A stretch of DNA of 27,861 nucleotides, taken from the NCBI GenBank assembly GCA_001579985.1, contig LRSR01014585.1, positions 1 to 27,861 of the forward strand, read 5' to 3'. The notes beneath the pieces are model-generated. The model was not told where the DNA came from, did no database searches, and saw only the letters and a list, made by a program, of their open reading frames with translations. The position numbers were made by a program, and so were the translations under genes. Source of the DNA: Hypsibius dujardini. Lineage: Eukaryota > Tardigrada > Eutardigrada > Parachela > Hypsibiidae. Shown here piece by piece: positions 19,001-27,861 of the stretch. How positions within the stretch are numbered: position 1 is the first letter of the stretch; the number at the start of each line of letters is the position of its first letter.

Positions 19001-22000
19001 GATTGGCGGAGATTGCCAGTCAGATTGAGTACGGGGTATGCTGCGACACTGCTTCTACAAAATGTACACTACCAGAACATAAACGTCGCACCTTAAATCA
19101 TCCGTCCGTTTAAGCTTTAAGGGGTCGCAGTAGCAAGCCCTCTTTTCCGTTGCCACTACAGTTAGTCATTACTGCGACACACCGTATACCGCTACAGTAC
19201 TACTATACTACCGTACTGTGTGGCACTGGCGGCGTTCGTAATTACGAAATGGAAACATGCTCGTACTTTATAAGAGCGAATCAATACGGTCGTTGCTGTT
19301 GCTGCGGTGGGCGGAAATAATGCGCCGTGTGTTTATGCAGTGTCGCTGCGAACGATGGTTGTAGTACAGTAGTGCTTGCAGAGAGTCCGCGGTGCTGACA
19401 GGTTGATTCGCTTTATGGAAATTAATCTGTTAGTTTGTGTACTGACGGTGATTGAGGGGAATTTATTGCTGCACTCGCTTGAGGATCTGAACTGAGCGGA
19501 GTCTGCTCTTGTGGGGGTTGTTTTTCGGTTACCGTCACACCGGTCGGAGAGGTGCGATTTTTAACAGCGAAGGAAGGAGGATATGCGGCGGATATATAAA
19601 AGTATTTTTGGATATTAAGGATCCTTCGGATCGGTTGGGGATTGTTAAACTTGCAACGGAAGGATGACTTCATGTGCTGCAAGGAAGCAACCGGTAAAGT
19701 CATTAGGCAGGCGAATAATGAGAATTAGCCTTTTTGATTGCTTTTATGGATGGTTTTATTGATGCTTGCTAGTTCGGTGGAGTCGTTTGTTGTTTTGTGA
19801 CAATGTTTTTATTGTGCATTTCTGTTGTTGTAATGGTACTCGTGCCGTGAAGTGTTTGCCTTCTTTTGTTTGCATTACTTCCTTGTTTTGATTGTGCCGT
19901 TTTTGTGCGGTTTCTTTGGTTGACACAGTGCTGCCGTACTTTACGTATTTTTTCGCGTGTTATTAGGTAATGAACGCTCTCGTCATTACAGTCTTTCAGC
20001 ATTGATAATTCTCTCTGATGTGTTCTGTTGTTAATAATAGTTACCGGCAATTGAGAACGACGCGTATGTTGCACATTGATGTCCTTACCGATGTGTCTTG
20101 TCTATATATTCCACTGATTAGGACTTCTGTCCTCGTGCTTCTGTCCTCGTGCTTCAGTCCTCGTGCTTCAGTCCTCGTGCTTCTGTCCTGTCCGCGTCCA
20201 GGTGTTTTATCTGCTAATCTTCGATGGTCTTCGGCCCATAGTTTGTGGAGTGTGCAGAGTTATTATGTAGCTGTTATGACTGTACTGTAGCGGTAACAAC
20301 TACCTGCTGAACTGTGCGTTGTTACCACTTCTCGGGCAGATGGAGAGCTATCGATTTATGGAACCCTTTCCCATCCAGAGGATGAATCACTATGTTTTTC
20401 AGTTTTTATTTTCTTTGACTGGAACAGCTGGCTGTGCTGTATTGTTTACAATTTTGTGCATTAGTCACCGGACCGAGAGTAGACTAAGTCATCGTATCAA
20501 AGACACTGCAACATGTAGGCAGACAGACAGACAAACAGATAGATAAACACAGACAGACAGACAAACAGATATATAGACAGATAGATAGACAGAGACAGAC
20601 AGACAGACATATGGGCAGGCAGACAGGCAGACAGATCGGTATACAAATAGACACAGGCAGACACGCAGACAGACAGATAGATAGACACAGACAGACTGAC
20701 ATATGGGCAGGCAGACAGGCAGACAGATCGGTATACAGGTGGGCGTGTAAATATATAGTTATAGACATGTCAATCGTCCGTCAGGGGCCCAGAGCTGCTT
20801 CTGCTATAAATTTGGCTGGACTTCAAAAGGCAAACGACTAATATTGTTTGCTGATGTTTGGTGCACCGCTTGCGAGTAAACTTGCATGGGCAGACCTTCC
20901 ATCTCGTTCGCGTTGGGCTATGCTTCTCCATTAAAGTCTGCAAGGTTCTCGAGTGTGCTTGCTTAACATGCAACCACTGTTCTGTGTTCTTCGCTCTTTC
21001 TCTCTCTCTCCCTCACACACACACACACCTCGGCTCGCTGCTCCCGCCACCCGCCGCCCGACGAAGCAGACGGAAGGGGAAAGTGTCTTGTCTCCCACCG
21101 CCGAGCACGATTCACCGGCTGGCGACCACTCTAGAAAACGACGGTTTGCGTGACGGAATTGCTGACGACGTCGAACGGTGGTGATCACACCGGCGCGGCA
21201 GCCACCGGGGCAGCAAGTCTCCACCGACACACTACTGTTACTACTATTACTGTACTACGCGGCCATACAAACCGCGCTCTTTCCATATCGATGTCTCTCT
21301 CCATACGAGTGTCCATTCTACGCAAGCCCGCAAAGCAAGAGAAGAAGAAGAAACGTGTCACATCGACACTTTTGCATTTAATACTACACACCACACAGCA
21401 GCAACAGCAGCCTACCCTCTGGGAGGAGCCAACAAGTCTTTTGCGGCGGCGTCAAGTATATGTTTCTCTCTTCACTTTTCACCCCCACACTGAATAATCA
21501 CTTTTCTTCACAAACGAAGTGACTGCGATTACGAAGGCGCGTTTTGCCCTCTCTTCAAAACCACACCACACACACACACACATCTTCATCATCGGGTTGC
21601 GACTTCCGTCTTCAAGTGGCGTGCCGGAGGAACTACCGGGCTTTTATACAGAGACCGCGGCTGCGTACGCACTATTACATTGACTGTCGACGCAGACCGA
21701 CACACGCGTACTATACTAACACCGTTATTGCCGGCATATTATTCTCCGGGGAGTAGCATCACGTTTTCATCTTCATGCTTTGGAAGGCAGTTCCTCAAGT
21801 GCTTGTGTGTGAGTGTTTGTTGGGCGTCTTTTCGGTTTGCGCACTCACCGGAATTCACCGGGCACGGTTGTCTGTGCTGTCTTAGGCATAGTGTCTGTGC
21901 CGTCTTAGGCACGGTTGTCTGCGCCGTCTTAGGCACGGTTGTCTGTGCCGTCTTAGGCACAGTGTCTGTGCCGTCTTAGGCACGGTTGTCTGTACCGTCT

Positions 22001-24048
22001 TAGGCACGGTTGTCTGTGCCGTCTTAGGCACAGTTTCTGTGCCGTCTTAGGCACGGTTGTCTGTGCCGTCTTAAGCTGCATTGAAATCTGCTTGGGAACA
22101 ATTGAGGGCAAGCTGAAATACGAATGGAAACAGACATCGGATTGGGATTATCTACATAAGGCTGTTTAGGTTTTGATGCTGTATAACTTGATTTGCACGT
22201 GGATGGGATTCTCAAACTTGGACAGCGTTGTGGAATGCTATTGTCTCGTACGGAACTGTATGATCGGCTCGCGGAGTTGAATTCTCCATTGGTTGCTGCG
22301 GAGTTTGAAGGTGCCGCGAGCGAGGATGATGGCGACACTCGGCTCGTTGGATGTGAAAATGCGCCGACGATCCGGCAATTATGGCGCCATTTACGGCAGT
22401 GTGATGGCCATGAGCTACAGCGGGAGTAACGGCGGTGCCGGCAGTGGGATGACCGTTCCGAGGCGAACACAGACGCTGTCCAGCTCCAAATCTGTCGGCG
22501 CAGTAAGTTTTCCTTGTGAAGACTTTTGTTGTGGCTCCTCATTGGCTCCTTCGATTGATTGGTTGATTGCTTGTGGGAGTGGGACTTTGGATGAGAGTTT
22601 AGTCCATGTGATGGGGGGGGGGGGGTTAAAGGGTTTATCTGTTTTCAGTACTGGGTCAGTGAAGTACTAGTGCGTTTGTTGAGGTTCTCATCTCCAACGC
22701 GTAGCAAAGTCGAGGGCCATCGTCGGGGTGTATCGTTCCAACTGTAATCCGCGCTCGGGGGAGACCGCGCGCGTACGTCTGCACTGGAGATGGTCTTACT
22801 CGATCTGTCGCGGTACGAACGGTCGTCAAACTCCAACAGACGCGGAGAAAGCGCATGTCTTGATAGAGCAACACTTCGCGCTTCGCTTCGTCCGCGTCGT
22901 TCGTAATCCGCTTGATCCGCGCTGGATTTAGGCATGGAATTCGTTTGAATCTGTTGAATTTCAGTGGGCATCTTCAAATTGGCACATGTTGCCACATGTT
23001 GCCTTCGCCAACAGCCAACTTCTTCAATCTTCACTATACTTTGCTTTGAATTAAAATTGTTTTGTGTTTACCTCACTGAATTAAGTTTAGAATTTTTTCC
23101 TGTGTGTGGCTATTGCGAAAATTTCATTTGATTACAGTATATCGAGTGAACGCTTATTAAAGCGAAACCGAAGAATCTTCGACTGCTCAGTCTTCGGTCT
23201 TCGAAATTAATTTTTTTTCAATTTTTTTCTGATTTGAGAAATGGCAGAATCGACGCAGTCGTTCTCTGAGCGGCACGTGCGACGTTTCGAAGCAAGTTAA
23301 GATTCGCTCGCTCGTGGGATTCCTTTCATCAGACCGTTCTCAACGGCTACAAGGCCGGTTGATTAGCTCTGATCGAGCACCCAAAAACTTGTCGCCTTGG
23401 ACATCTCGCCAGCCGAAACCGTTTGTCTGCTCCGTTTGTCCGCTTGGTAAATGTGACAGCCGGTGAGCGTGCTCGTACAACACATCGGACGATACCATTC
23501 AGTCTGAACGGAGGCAACAAAAGAGTTGACTCAGCTTGCAACTTTCGCGTATTCCGTCGTCCATCATTAGTGTGTGTGTGAGCGAGGTGTGAAGTGAAGT
23601 TGTGAAGGCTAACTTTCCAGAACTCATCGGGGTGGAGAATGGTGACTCGGTTTTACCGCACCTATCCACACTTTGTAGAAGGGATAAGGGAGTAGAGTGG
23701 GCTCAAATTATTGCGCTAATTACAGATTGATTATTGTTCGGGTAGGACAGTAGTTCGGTTAAAACTGTTATTTTAAGTGAGATCGAGTGATGGATGAGCA
23801 GGAGATATATTTAGTTTAATATTATGGTGCGGCTAAACTAATTGCCTTTCTTGATCGATTTCAGCCTGGAGGCGGAGTGAAAAAAGTGATGAGATTGTCT
23901 GCAATTAGAGCACAGCAGAGATGATTTTGGTTGATGTATGAGTACTAGGTACCCATCTCCAGCTGTATGATCTGTCTGTTTGTCTGATTGTCTGTCTGTC
24001 TGACTGTCTGTCTGCCTGACTGATTGTCTGTCTGTCTGTATGTATGTA

Positions 24049-24113
<65 letters not shown>

Positions 24114-25369
24114 GACTGATTGTCTGATTGTCTGATTGTCTGTCTCTCTGACTGTATATGGCCTTGTCGGTCTGTCTGTCAGTTTGTCTTTTGGTTGTCT
24201 TTCTGACTGTCTGTCATGTATGTATGATTCTGCATGTGTGCCTGTCTGAGTTGTGTCTGGAGGGTTTGGTGCCCGGGTTAATAGTCTCTTGGAAGCATTG
24301 TTAACGGTTGTGTTTGTCTGCGTTTTCGTCCGGCTATATCTCCCTCCCTGCGCTGCCCCTGGCATAACGCGCTCGACTGACGTGATGATTTGCGTCTGTC
24401 AAGAAACGAAACTACGCGGAAGCGTCATAAATACAGACATAAATGTTTTTAAATTTTTCCCAAATCCGTTTCTTGAACGAGTTGCACTTGGCATTTTAAA
24501 TCCATTAGTTACCGCTTGACTTGGCCGGTGTGTACGACGACTTAACCGTTTACCCTTGTGCACCCACCGCTGGTTTATCATGGGCAGTCAGTCAGACGAA
24601 AAAAGATTCCGTGCCTCCAATATGATGATGACAGTAGAGGCGTGCTGCTTCGGTTAATTTATTTTTCCTGGCCGGTGTGTGTATTATTTTTTTCCGTCCC
24701 CGGCAGTCCTCACGGTCCGCTCCCCGTGAAGTGATGCCAAAAGTGGTCGGACCAGCTTGTTGAAAATCGTTCAGCGCAAATGATAGATGCCAAAGAGTGA
24801 ATGGCATTTAATTTTTCCTTCGCTTTGCGGAGTTTTGTATTTATGTGATTCTTGTTGGTGAGATTAGCGTCAAAAAATGGTCCCCATGTGATAGATAGAT
24901 TTTCAACGGTTGTGATTCTTGACTCTTTGAGACCCCAATTTATTGTCTACATACAGCATTTGTCTGGATTGCTGTTTTTGCTCATGCCTGGAATTGATTT
25001 TTCCTCGCGTCTTCTCGGTGAATTGACGGCTCATTTCAGGATTTGCGGAGGTGCACTTGCGTGGAATTTGTTTTGATCCATTGAAGAGTGGACTGTATTA
25101 CACTTTCGCGGTAGACGCATCGACAAGAATGGGACGGCCTATCAGAGTAATTTGCGTTGCAGTTTTTCAAAACTGAGAGAAAGGAATACAGTTCCGCATT
25201 GCAGTTCTATGCGGTTTCGGGTTTAGTCGTAGCCGTTTGTGTTCTGTGTTGGTCCGTTAGAAAGGATAGACAGACAGATAGACAGAAAGACACACAGATA
25301 GACAGACAGGCAACAGGCAGGCAGACACGCAGACACGCAGACAGACAGACTGACTGACTGTTAGACTGG

Positions 25370-25400
<31 letters not shown>

Positions 25401-26210
25401 ACAGACTGTTAGACTGGCAGGCCGACAGACTGACTGTTAAACTGGCAGGCAGACAGACTGACTGTTAGACTGGCAGGCAGACAGACTGACTGTTAGACTG
25501 GCAGGCAGACACCTGAATTGGCTGAAAAGTTCTAGTCGAACTGAGTTCTCCTCAGTGAATTTTCGCCTGTTTGTTTCCTTTTTATTATATTTTAGTCCCT
25601 ATGATGACACTGTGTTGTGATTTCAGGCGCTAGATTCCGACCGGGAGGGTCTTCAGAAACTAAAGAAGAGTGTCAAGAACATCGGAAATTCTGGAACCAG
25701 TACGTGTATTCATTTGCATGGACAGTTTTATTGGATAATGCATACTTTTTTCTCTTAAAGCACTAAATACGAGCGAAGCGGAGTTCGCGCAATGTCTGAA
25801 GGTAACGTTGCGGCATTCAGATCAAACTTCGGCATTTACTGATGCTGTCCTCTTTTTGTCTCCGGTGTGAAGAATTTGGGCGAGATGGCCTTGCAAAATG
25901 ACGACGACCAACCGGAGGCGCTCGGTAAATAGCGGTTTATTTGTCTGTGAGGCGGCTGTGTATATGTGCTTTATGTCGTTGAGGTTATTCTGTTGTGAAT
26001 AAAAGATTTGATTATATTTGCTGTGGGCTTGAGTGAGTGACGGCGCGCGATGCTAATAACTGTTTCATTCGTTTTGGTCCAGGCAAAGGATTTATCAACT
26101 TCGCGTCCATGATGGATGCCGTCACCAAACATTCCAGATCTATGGTAAGTAGTTCTCCTGATAGGCAGTACTTTGAGAAGGGTCTGTCTGTTTGTCTATC
26201 TGTCTGTCTA

Positions 26211-26245
<35 letters not shown>

Positions 26246-26253
26246 GCCTGTCT

Positions 26254-26297
<44 letters not shown>

Positions 26298-27686
26298 CTG
26301 TGCCCATTTGCCTGCTGCTTATCTGTGTGTCTGCCCGCCTATCTGTCTGCTTATCTGTCTGCCCGTCTGCCCGTCGAATCCGTATCTGTTAGCCTGCCTG
26401 TTCGTGCTGTCTGTCTGATTGTTTACGTCCGATCCATCATATCTGAGAAACATCTGACTGGCTGTCGGTGTGCATATGTTTAATTTGACTGACTTTCGGT
26501 GCATTGTCTGGGTCTTCTTAGTCCTTCTGGTTTATGGGTTGGTGTGGCCTGGCCTAGAGCAGATTTCTTGTCTCCATTCGATGTTTTATGATTTTCGTTG
26601 TTTATTTCAGTATCAAACCTTCACGAATTTGTTTCTTTACCCTCTGGAAACGTTACTGAAGAATGAATCCGTTGCTTCCAAAGGAGTAAGCCCATCTTGA
26701 CTGTTTGCCTGAATGACTGCTTAGCTGATAGATGTCGTTTTTTTTCAGGATCTGAAGAAGGCCATCGATAAGGCATGGAAGGATTACGAAGTCAAGTCGT
26801 GAGTTCTCGCATTGTTTTCCTCACCTTTTCTGTGTAGGAAACGTTTTCTCTTTGTGTCTGTAGAACCAAGGTCGAGAAGGAAAAAAAGCAGAGCTCAAAG
26901 GAGACTGGCTTGACGAAAAACGATTATGTCGCACCGGCTGAAGTAAGCGGAATTTTCAATCTGCCTGTCTGGGTTGGAATTTCGATGCTGTTTTCTTCAA
27001 TGGCCCATTTTTGTTTGTTTTTTCCTCGACCTGTAGCTAGCAGACGAGCTGCTGGAAGAACGAAGGATGTTTCAACTGCAGATGTGCGAAGTATGTGTAC
27101 ACACATTACATACACACACACACAGTGCGGTATTTTCGGAGCTCTTCACGGTTTTATGGCCGTGAAGAATGACCGAACGACGGCGATGTCGTCGAGATGG
27201 AAGACACATCAACGGCAGTCCGGTTTTTACGGTGTGCTTTTTTTATTAACCGTGTTGCGTCGCTGTTCTGCCGTTCCAGTGTTTGATCAAGGAGAACGAC
27301 ATTCGCACTCGGAAAGGAGTTGACTTACTCAGCCATTTGATTGAGTATTACTACGCGCTATTCCAGTAAGCATTTGCGGTCCCCATTACTGCAGTGCTCG
27401 ACCGTTAAACCGTGCAAGTCTCCCAGGCACATTGAATGTCAGTGGCTTTGCTCAGTAAAGTGTGATTTGCTGCAGGTTTTTCGAGGACAGCCTGAAGACC
27501 CTGAAGGATTACCAAAGTTTTATTCACGATATTTCCGCCAAGGCGTCAGAGATGAAGAGCCGACAGGAGGATGAAAAAAAGCAGCTCTACGAAATGCGGA
27601 AACTCCTCAAGGGAGGCTCAAATGCGCACATACTCCGAGAGAAAACGGTACAGCGGAAGGGACAGTCCACAAAGACACCAGACTAA
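16014..27686 (+). CDS. ASAP: ASAP-type Arf GTPase-activating protein, N-terminal BAR region (partial at right edge)
   Basis: ASAP proteins have BAR, PH, ArfGAP, ankyrin and usually SH3 domains; they bind curved membranes and stimulate GTP hydrolysis on Arf. Only the BAR part is here. Exons: 16014-16160, 25627-25699, 25761-25801, 25873-25924, 26083-26144, 26611-26685, 26749-26798, 26864-26942, 27037-27090, 27280-27365 and from 27476. All phases agree. The first exon has ISVRDFLEATQKD (human ASAP2: ISVSEFVAETHED). Later blocks are DEALDSDREGLQKLKKSVK, KGDLKKAIDKAWKDYEVKS, KVEKEKK, EERRMFQLQMCE, TRKGVDLLSHLIEYY, FFEDSLKTL and DEKKQLYEMRKLLK, all collinear with vertebrate ASAP. The last exon either splices at 27647 (ACG, donor GTACAG) toward PH/ArfGAP exons outside the window, or reads on to a stop at 27684-27686. 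Intron 1 is 9.5 kb. Confidence 0.92.
16161..18192 (+). other. ASAP intron 1, first part; no gene recognised
   Basis: Mostly AT-rich with several TTGATTGATTG words (for example near 16372 and 16586). A CAT/CAG trinucleotide run lies at 17375-17433. Open frames on both strands at 16910-17546 show no family I recognise. Confidence 0.5.
17375..17433. repeat. CAT/CAG trinucleotide microsatellite
   Basis: Runs of ATC alternate with AGC, making CATCAGCATCAT-type patterns, inside ASAP intron 1. Confidence 0.9.
18193..18470. repeat. 21-bp minisatellite, about 13 copies
   Basis: The unit is GTGGCTGGTTCTGTTCCGTTC with single-base variants. One unit near 18338-18357 is 20 bp, shifting the frame. Because 21 is a multiple of three, the array is open on both strands. 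The minus strand would give repeats of EPATNGT, and after the 20-bp unit NRTSHEG; the plus strand gives GSVPFVA, then WLVLFRS. Lack of frame conservation argues against coding. Confidence 0.93.
18471..20123 (+). other. ASAP intron 1, middle part
   Basis: Near 18704 a tRNA B-box-like GGGTTCGATCCC appears. At 18753-18764 there is a CTCF-like CCACCAGATGGC. A TATA-box-like TATATAAAAG lies at 19593-19602. No conserved peptide or RNA gene can be supported. Confidence 0.45.
20124..20189. repeat. 14-bp short minisatellite
   Basis: Four to five copies of CTTCTGTCCTCGTG, with CTTCAG variants in two copies. Confidence 0.85.
20515..20750. repeat. CAGA/GATA microsatellite with an internal duplication
   Basis: A mixed CAGA, GATA and GGCA tract. 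A 39-bp block starting ACATATGGGCAGG is repeated almost exactly at 20607-20645 and 20699-20737, that is, 92 bp apart. Confidence 0.9.
20860..22325 (+). promoter_or_regulatory. CpG-rich stretch, candidate promoter/5'UTR of the alternative ASAP transcript
   Basis: In contrast to the AT-rich sequence on its left, this part is rich in CpG, carries CA runs (about 21013-21030 and 21567-21583) and a GTGCC hairpin array (21861-22075). It ends at the coding exon 22326-22502. The promoter role is inferred from position and composition; no start-site motif is clear. Confidence 0.35.
21861..22075. repeat. Tandem array of about nine 23-24-bp hairpin units
   Basis: Each unit contains GTGCC-GTCTTA-GGCAC, a small stem with a six-base loop, joined by GGTTGTCT or AGTGTCT. 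In units with the AGTGTCT linker the stem is seven base pairs. Units 3 and 6 have one stem mismatch; unit 1 keeps pairing only through wobble pairs. Confidence 0.92.
22326..22502 (+). CDS. Candidate alternative first coding exon of ASAP
   Basis: Two adjacent ATGs (22326 and 22329) open a 59-codon frame ending exactly at a strong donor, GCA followed by GTAAGT. It ends in phase 0, which is also the phase of ASAP exon 2 at 25627. Splicing would join ...SSSKSVGA to ALDSDREGL, replacing the 49-residue MPSNFYTG leader. The peptide is rich in Gly, Ser, Tyr and Arg (SYSGSNGGAGSGM, then TVPRRTQTLSSSKS), typical of a disordered N terminus. The frame is open upstream to an ATG at 22293. I recognise no homologue; the call rests on donor, phase and composition. 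Confidence 0.5.
22503..23967 (+). other. ASAP intron sequence after the alternative exon
   Basis: It holds a run of 13 G at 22613-22625, a CpG-rich part at about 22670-22930 with an open frame on the minus strand, and AT-rich sequence. A short inverted word GAAGA/TCTTC cluster lies near 23170-23200. No gene can be supported. Confidence 0.45.
23968..24200. repeat. (GTCT)n microsatellite in ASAP intron 1
   Basis: Longest pure run at about 24046-24112, with TGAT and GTAT interruptions on both sides. The long Asp-Arg-Gln-Thr frame on the minus strand is an artefact. Confidence 0.95.
24231..25264 (+). other. ASAP intron 1, last unique part; no gene recognised
   Basis: Mixed-composition sequence with short open frames on both strands and no recognised domain, RNA or repeat. 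Confidence 0.45.
25265..25515. repeat. CAGA/CAGG microsatellite with a longer repeated block
   Basis: CAGA words, then a (GGCA)n run at about 25370-25400. Then come about four copies of a block with GACTGACTGTTAGACTGGCAG, about 30-36 bp each. It ends 110 bp before ASAP exon 2. Confidence 0.93.
26182..26425. repeat. (GTCT)n microsatellite in an ASAP intron
   Basis: GTCT runs with GTTT, GCCT and CCCG variants fill the first half of the 26145-26610 intron. Confidence 0.95.
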
Positions 27687-27696
27687 ATAAAGATAG

Positions 27697-27703
27697 CTAC
27701 ACC

Positions 27704-27740
<37 letters not shown>

Positions 27741-27828
27741 CCAGCCAGCCAGCCAGCCAGACAGACTTTAATACGGATAGGCGCTCGTACAGACAGGTGG
27801 ATTGGATGACATACAGGCATAGATGCAG

Positions 27829-27860
<32 letters not shown>

Positions 27861-27861
27861 G
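27697..27861. repeat. (GGCA)n, (GCCA)n and (CAGA)n tracts at the right edge
   Basis: A GGCA run from about 27704 changes into GCCA (27739-27758). After about 70 bp of looser sequence a CAGA run starts near 27828 and continues out of the window. Confidence 0.92.

Noticed and set aside
19164-19220. Third MITE suggested by TACAGT starts and GTACTG near 19192-19218
   Set aside because: Only six bases of inverted repeat, and the right side is not followed by TA.
23330-23370. P0-like pseudogene suggested by the frame VLNGYK near 23337
   Set aside because: Only about seven codons resemble P0 and the flanking codons do not continue the match; chance similarity.
1-27861. CRISPR array, prokaryotic defence locus or phage
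   Set aside because: All genes are spliced animal genes; the tandem repeats have no variable spacers and there are no cas-like proteins.

Overview
This is nuclear DNA of a small-genome animal. Every recognisable gene is split by GT-AG introns, many of only 60-120 bp, and codes for a typical metazoan protein. The ribosomal protein P0 sequence looks ecdysozoan: from memory of the family it is closest in flavour to nematode P0, with some insect-like segments. A nematode or another small ecdysozoan such as a tardigrade is therefore the best guess, but the sequence alone does not settle the species. Gene symbols are borrowed from animal orthologues.

Layout, left to right. (1) The 5' part of CAND1 on the minus strand (1-2482, cut by the left edge; 11 exons assembled). 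(2) A divergent promoter gap, then a FAM162/UPF0389 mitochondrial membrane protein (+, 3164-4054) and GFRP, the GTP cyclohydrolase I feedback regulator (+, 4778-5086). (3) Ribosomal protein P0 (RPLP0) on the minus strand (5622-7282, with a 5'UTR exon up to about 7400); one intron holds a plausible box C/D snoRNA. (4) A second divergent gap, then an Mpv17/PMP22-family membrane protein (+, 8095-9784) and a sigma-class glutathione S-transferase (+, 10566-12046). (5) NAA30, the NatC catalytic subunit, on the minus strand (12196-13864). (6) A 2.1 kb repeat-rich gap with two short inverted-repeat elements (MITEs) flanked by TA. (7) The 5' half of an ASAP-type Arf-GAP gene on the plus strand (16014 to the right edge). 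Its BAR domain is spread over ten small exons after a 9.5 kb first intron. That intron contains a second, splice-compatible first exon (22326-22502).

The genes are housekeeping or metabolic and do not form an operon or a single pathway. The neighbours are cullin-ligase assembly, mitochondrial membrane proteins, tetrahydrobiopterin control, translation, glutathione conjugation, N-terminal acetylation and Arf/membrane-curvature control.

The striking feature outside the genes is simple and tandem repeats: eight separate CAGA/GTCT-type tracts, mostly in introns, plus minisatellites of 37, 36, 24, 21 and 14 bp. One of these is a head-to-tail array of small hairpins just upstream of the alternative ASAP exon. 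I found no CRISPR array, phage, prokaryotic system or transposase gene. Best candidates for a second look: the alternative ASAP promoter/exon, an altered acetyl-CoA loop in NAA30, an altered C-terminal tail in P0, the intronic snoRNA candidate and the MITE that carries a CTCF-like motif.
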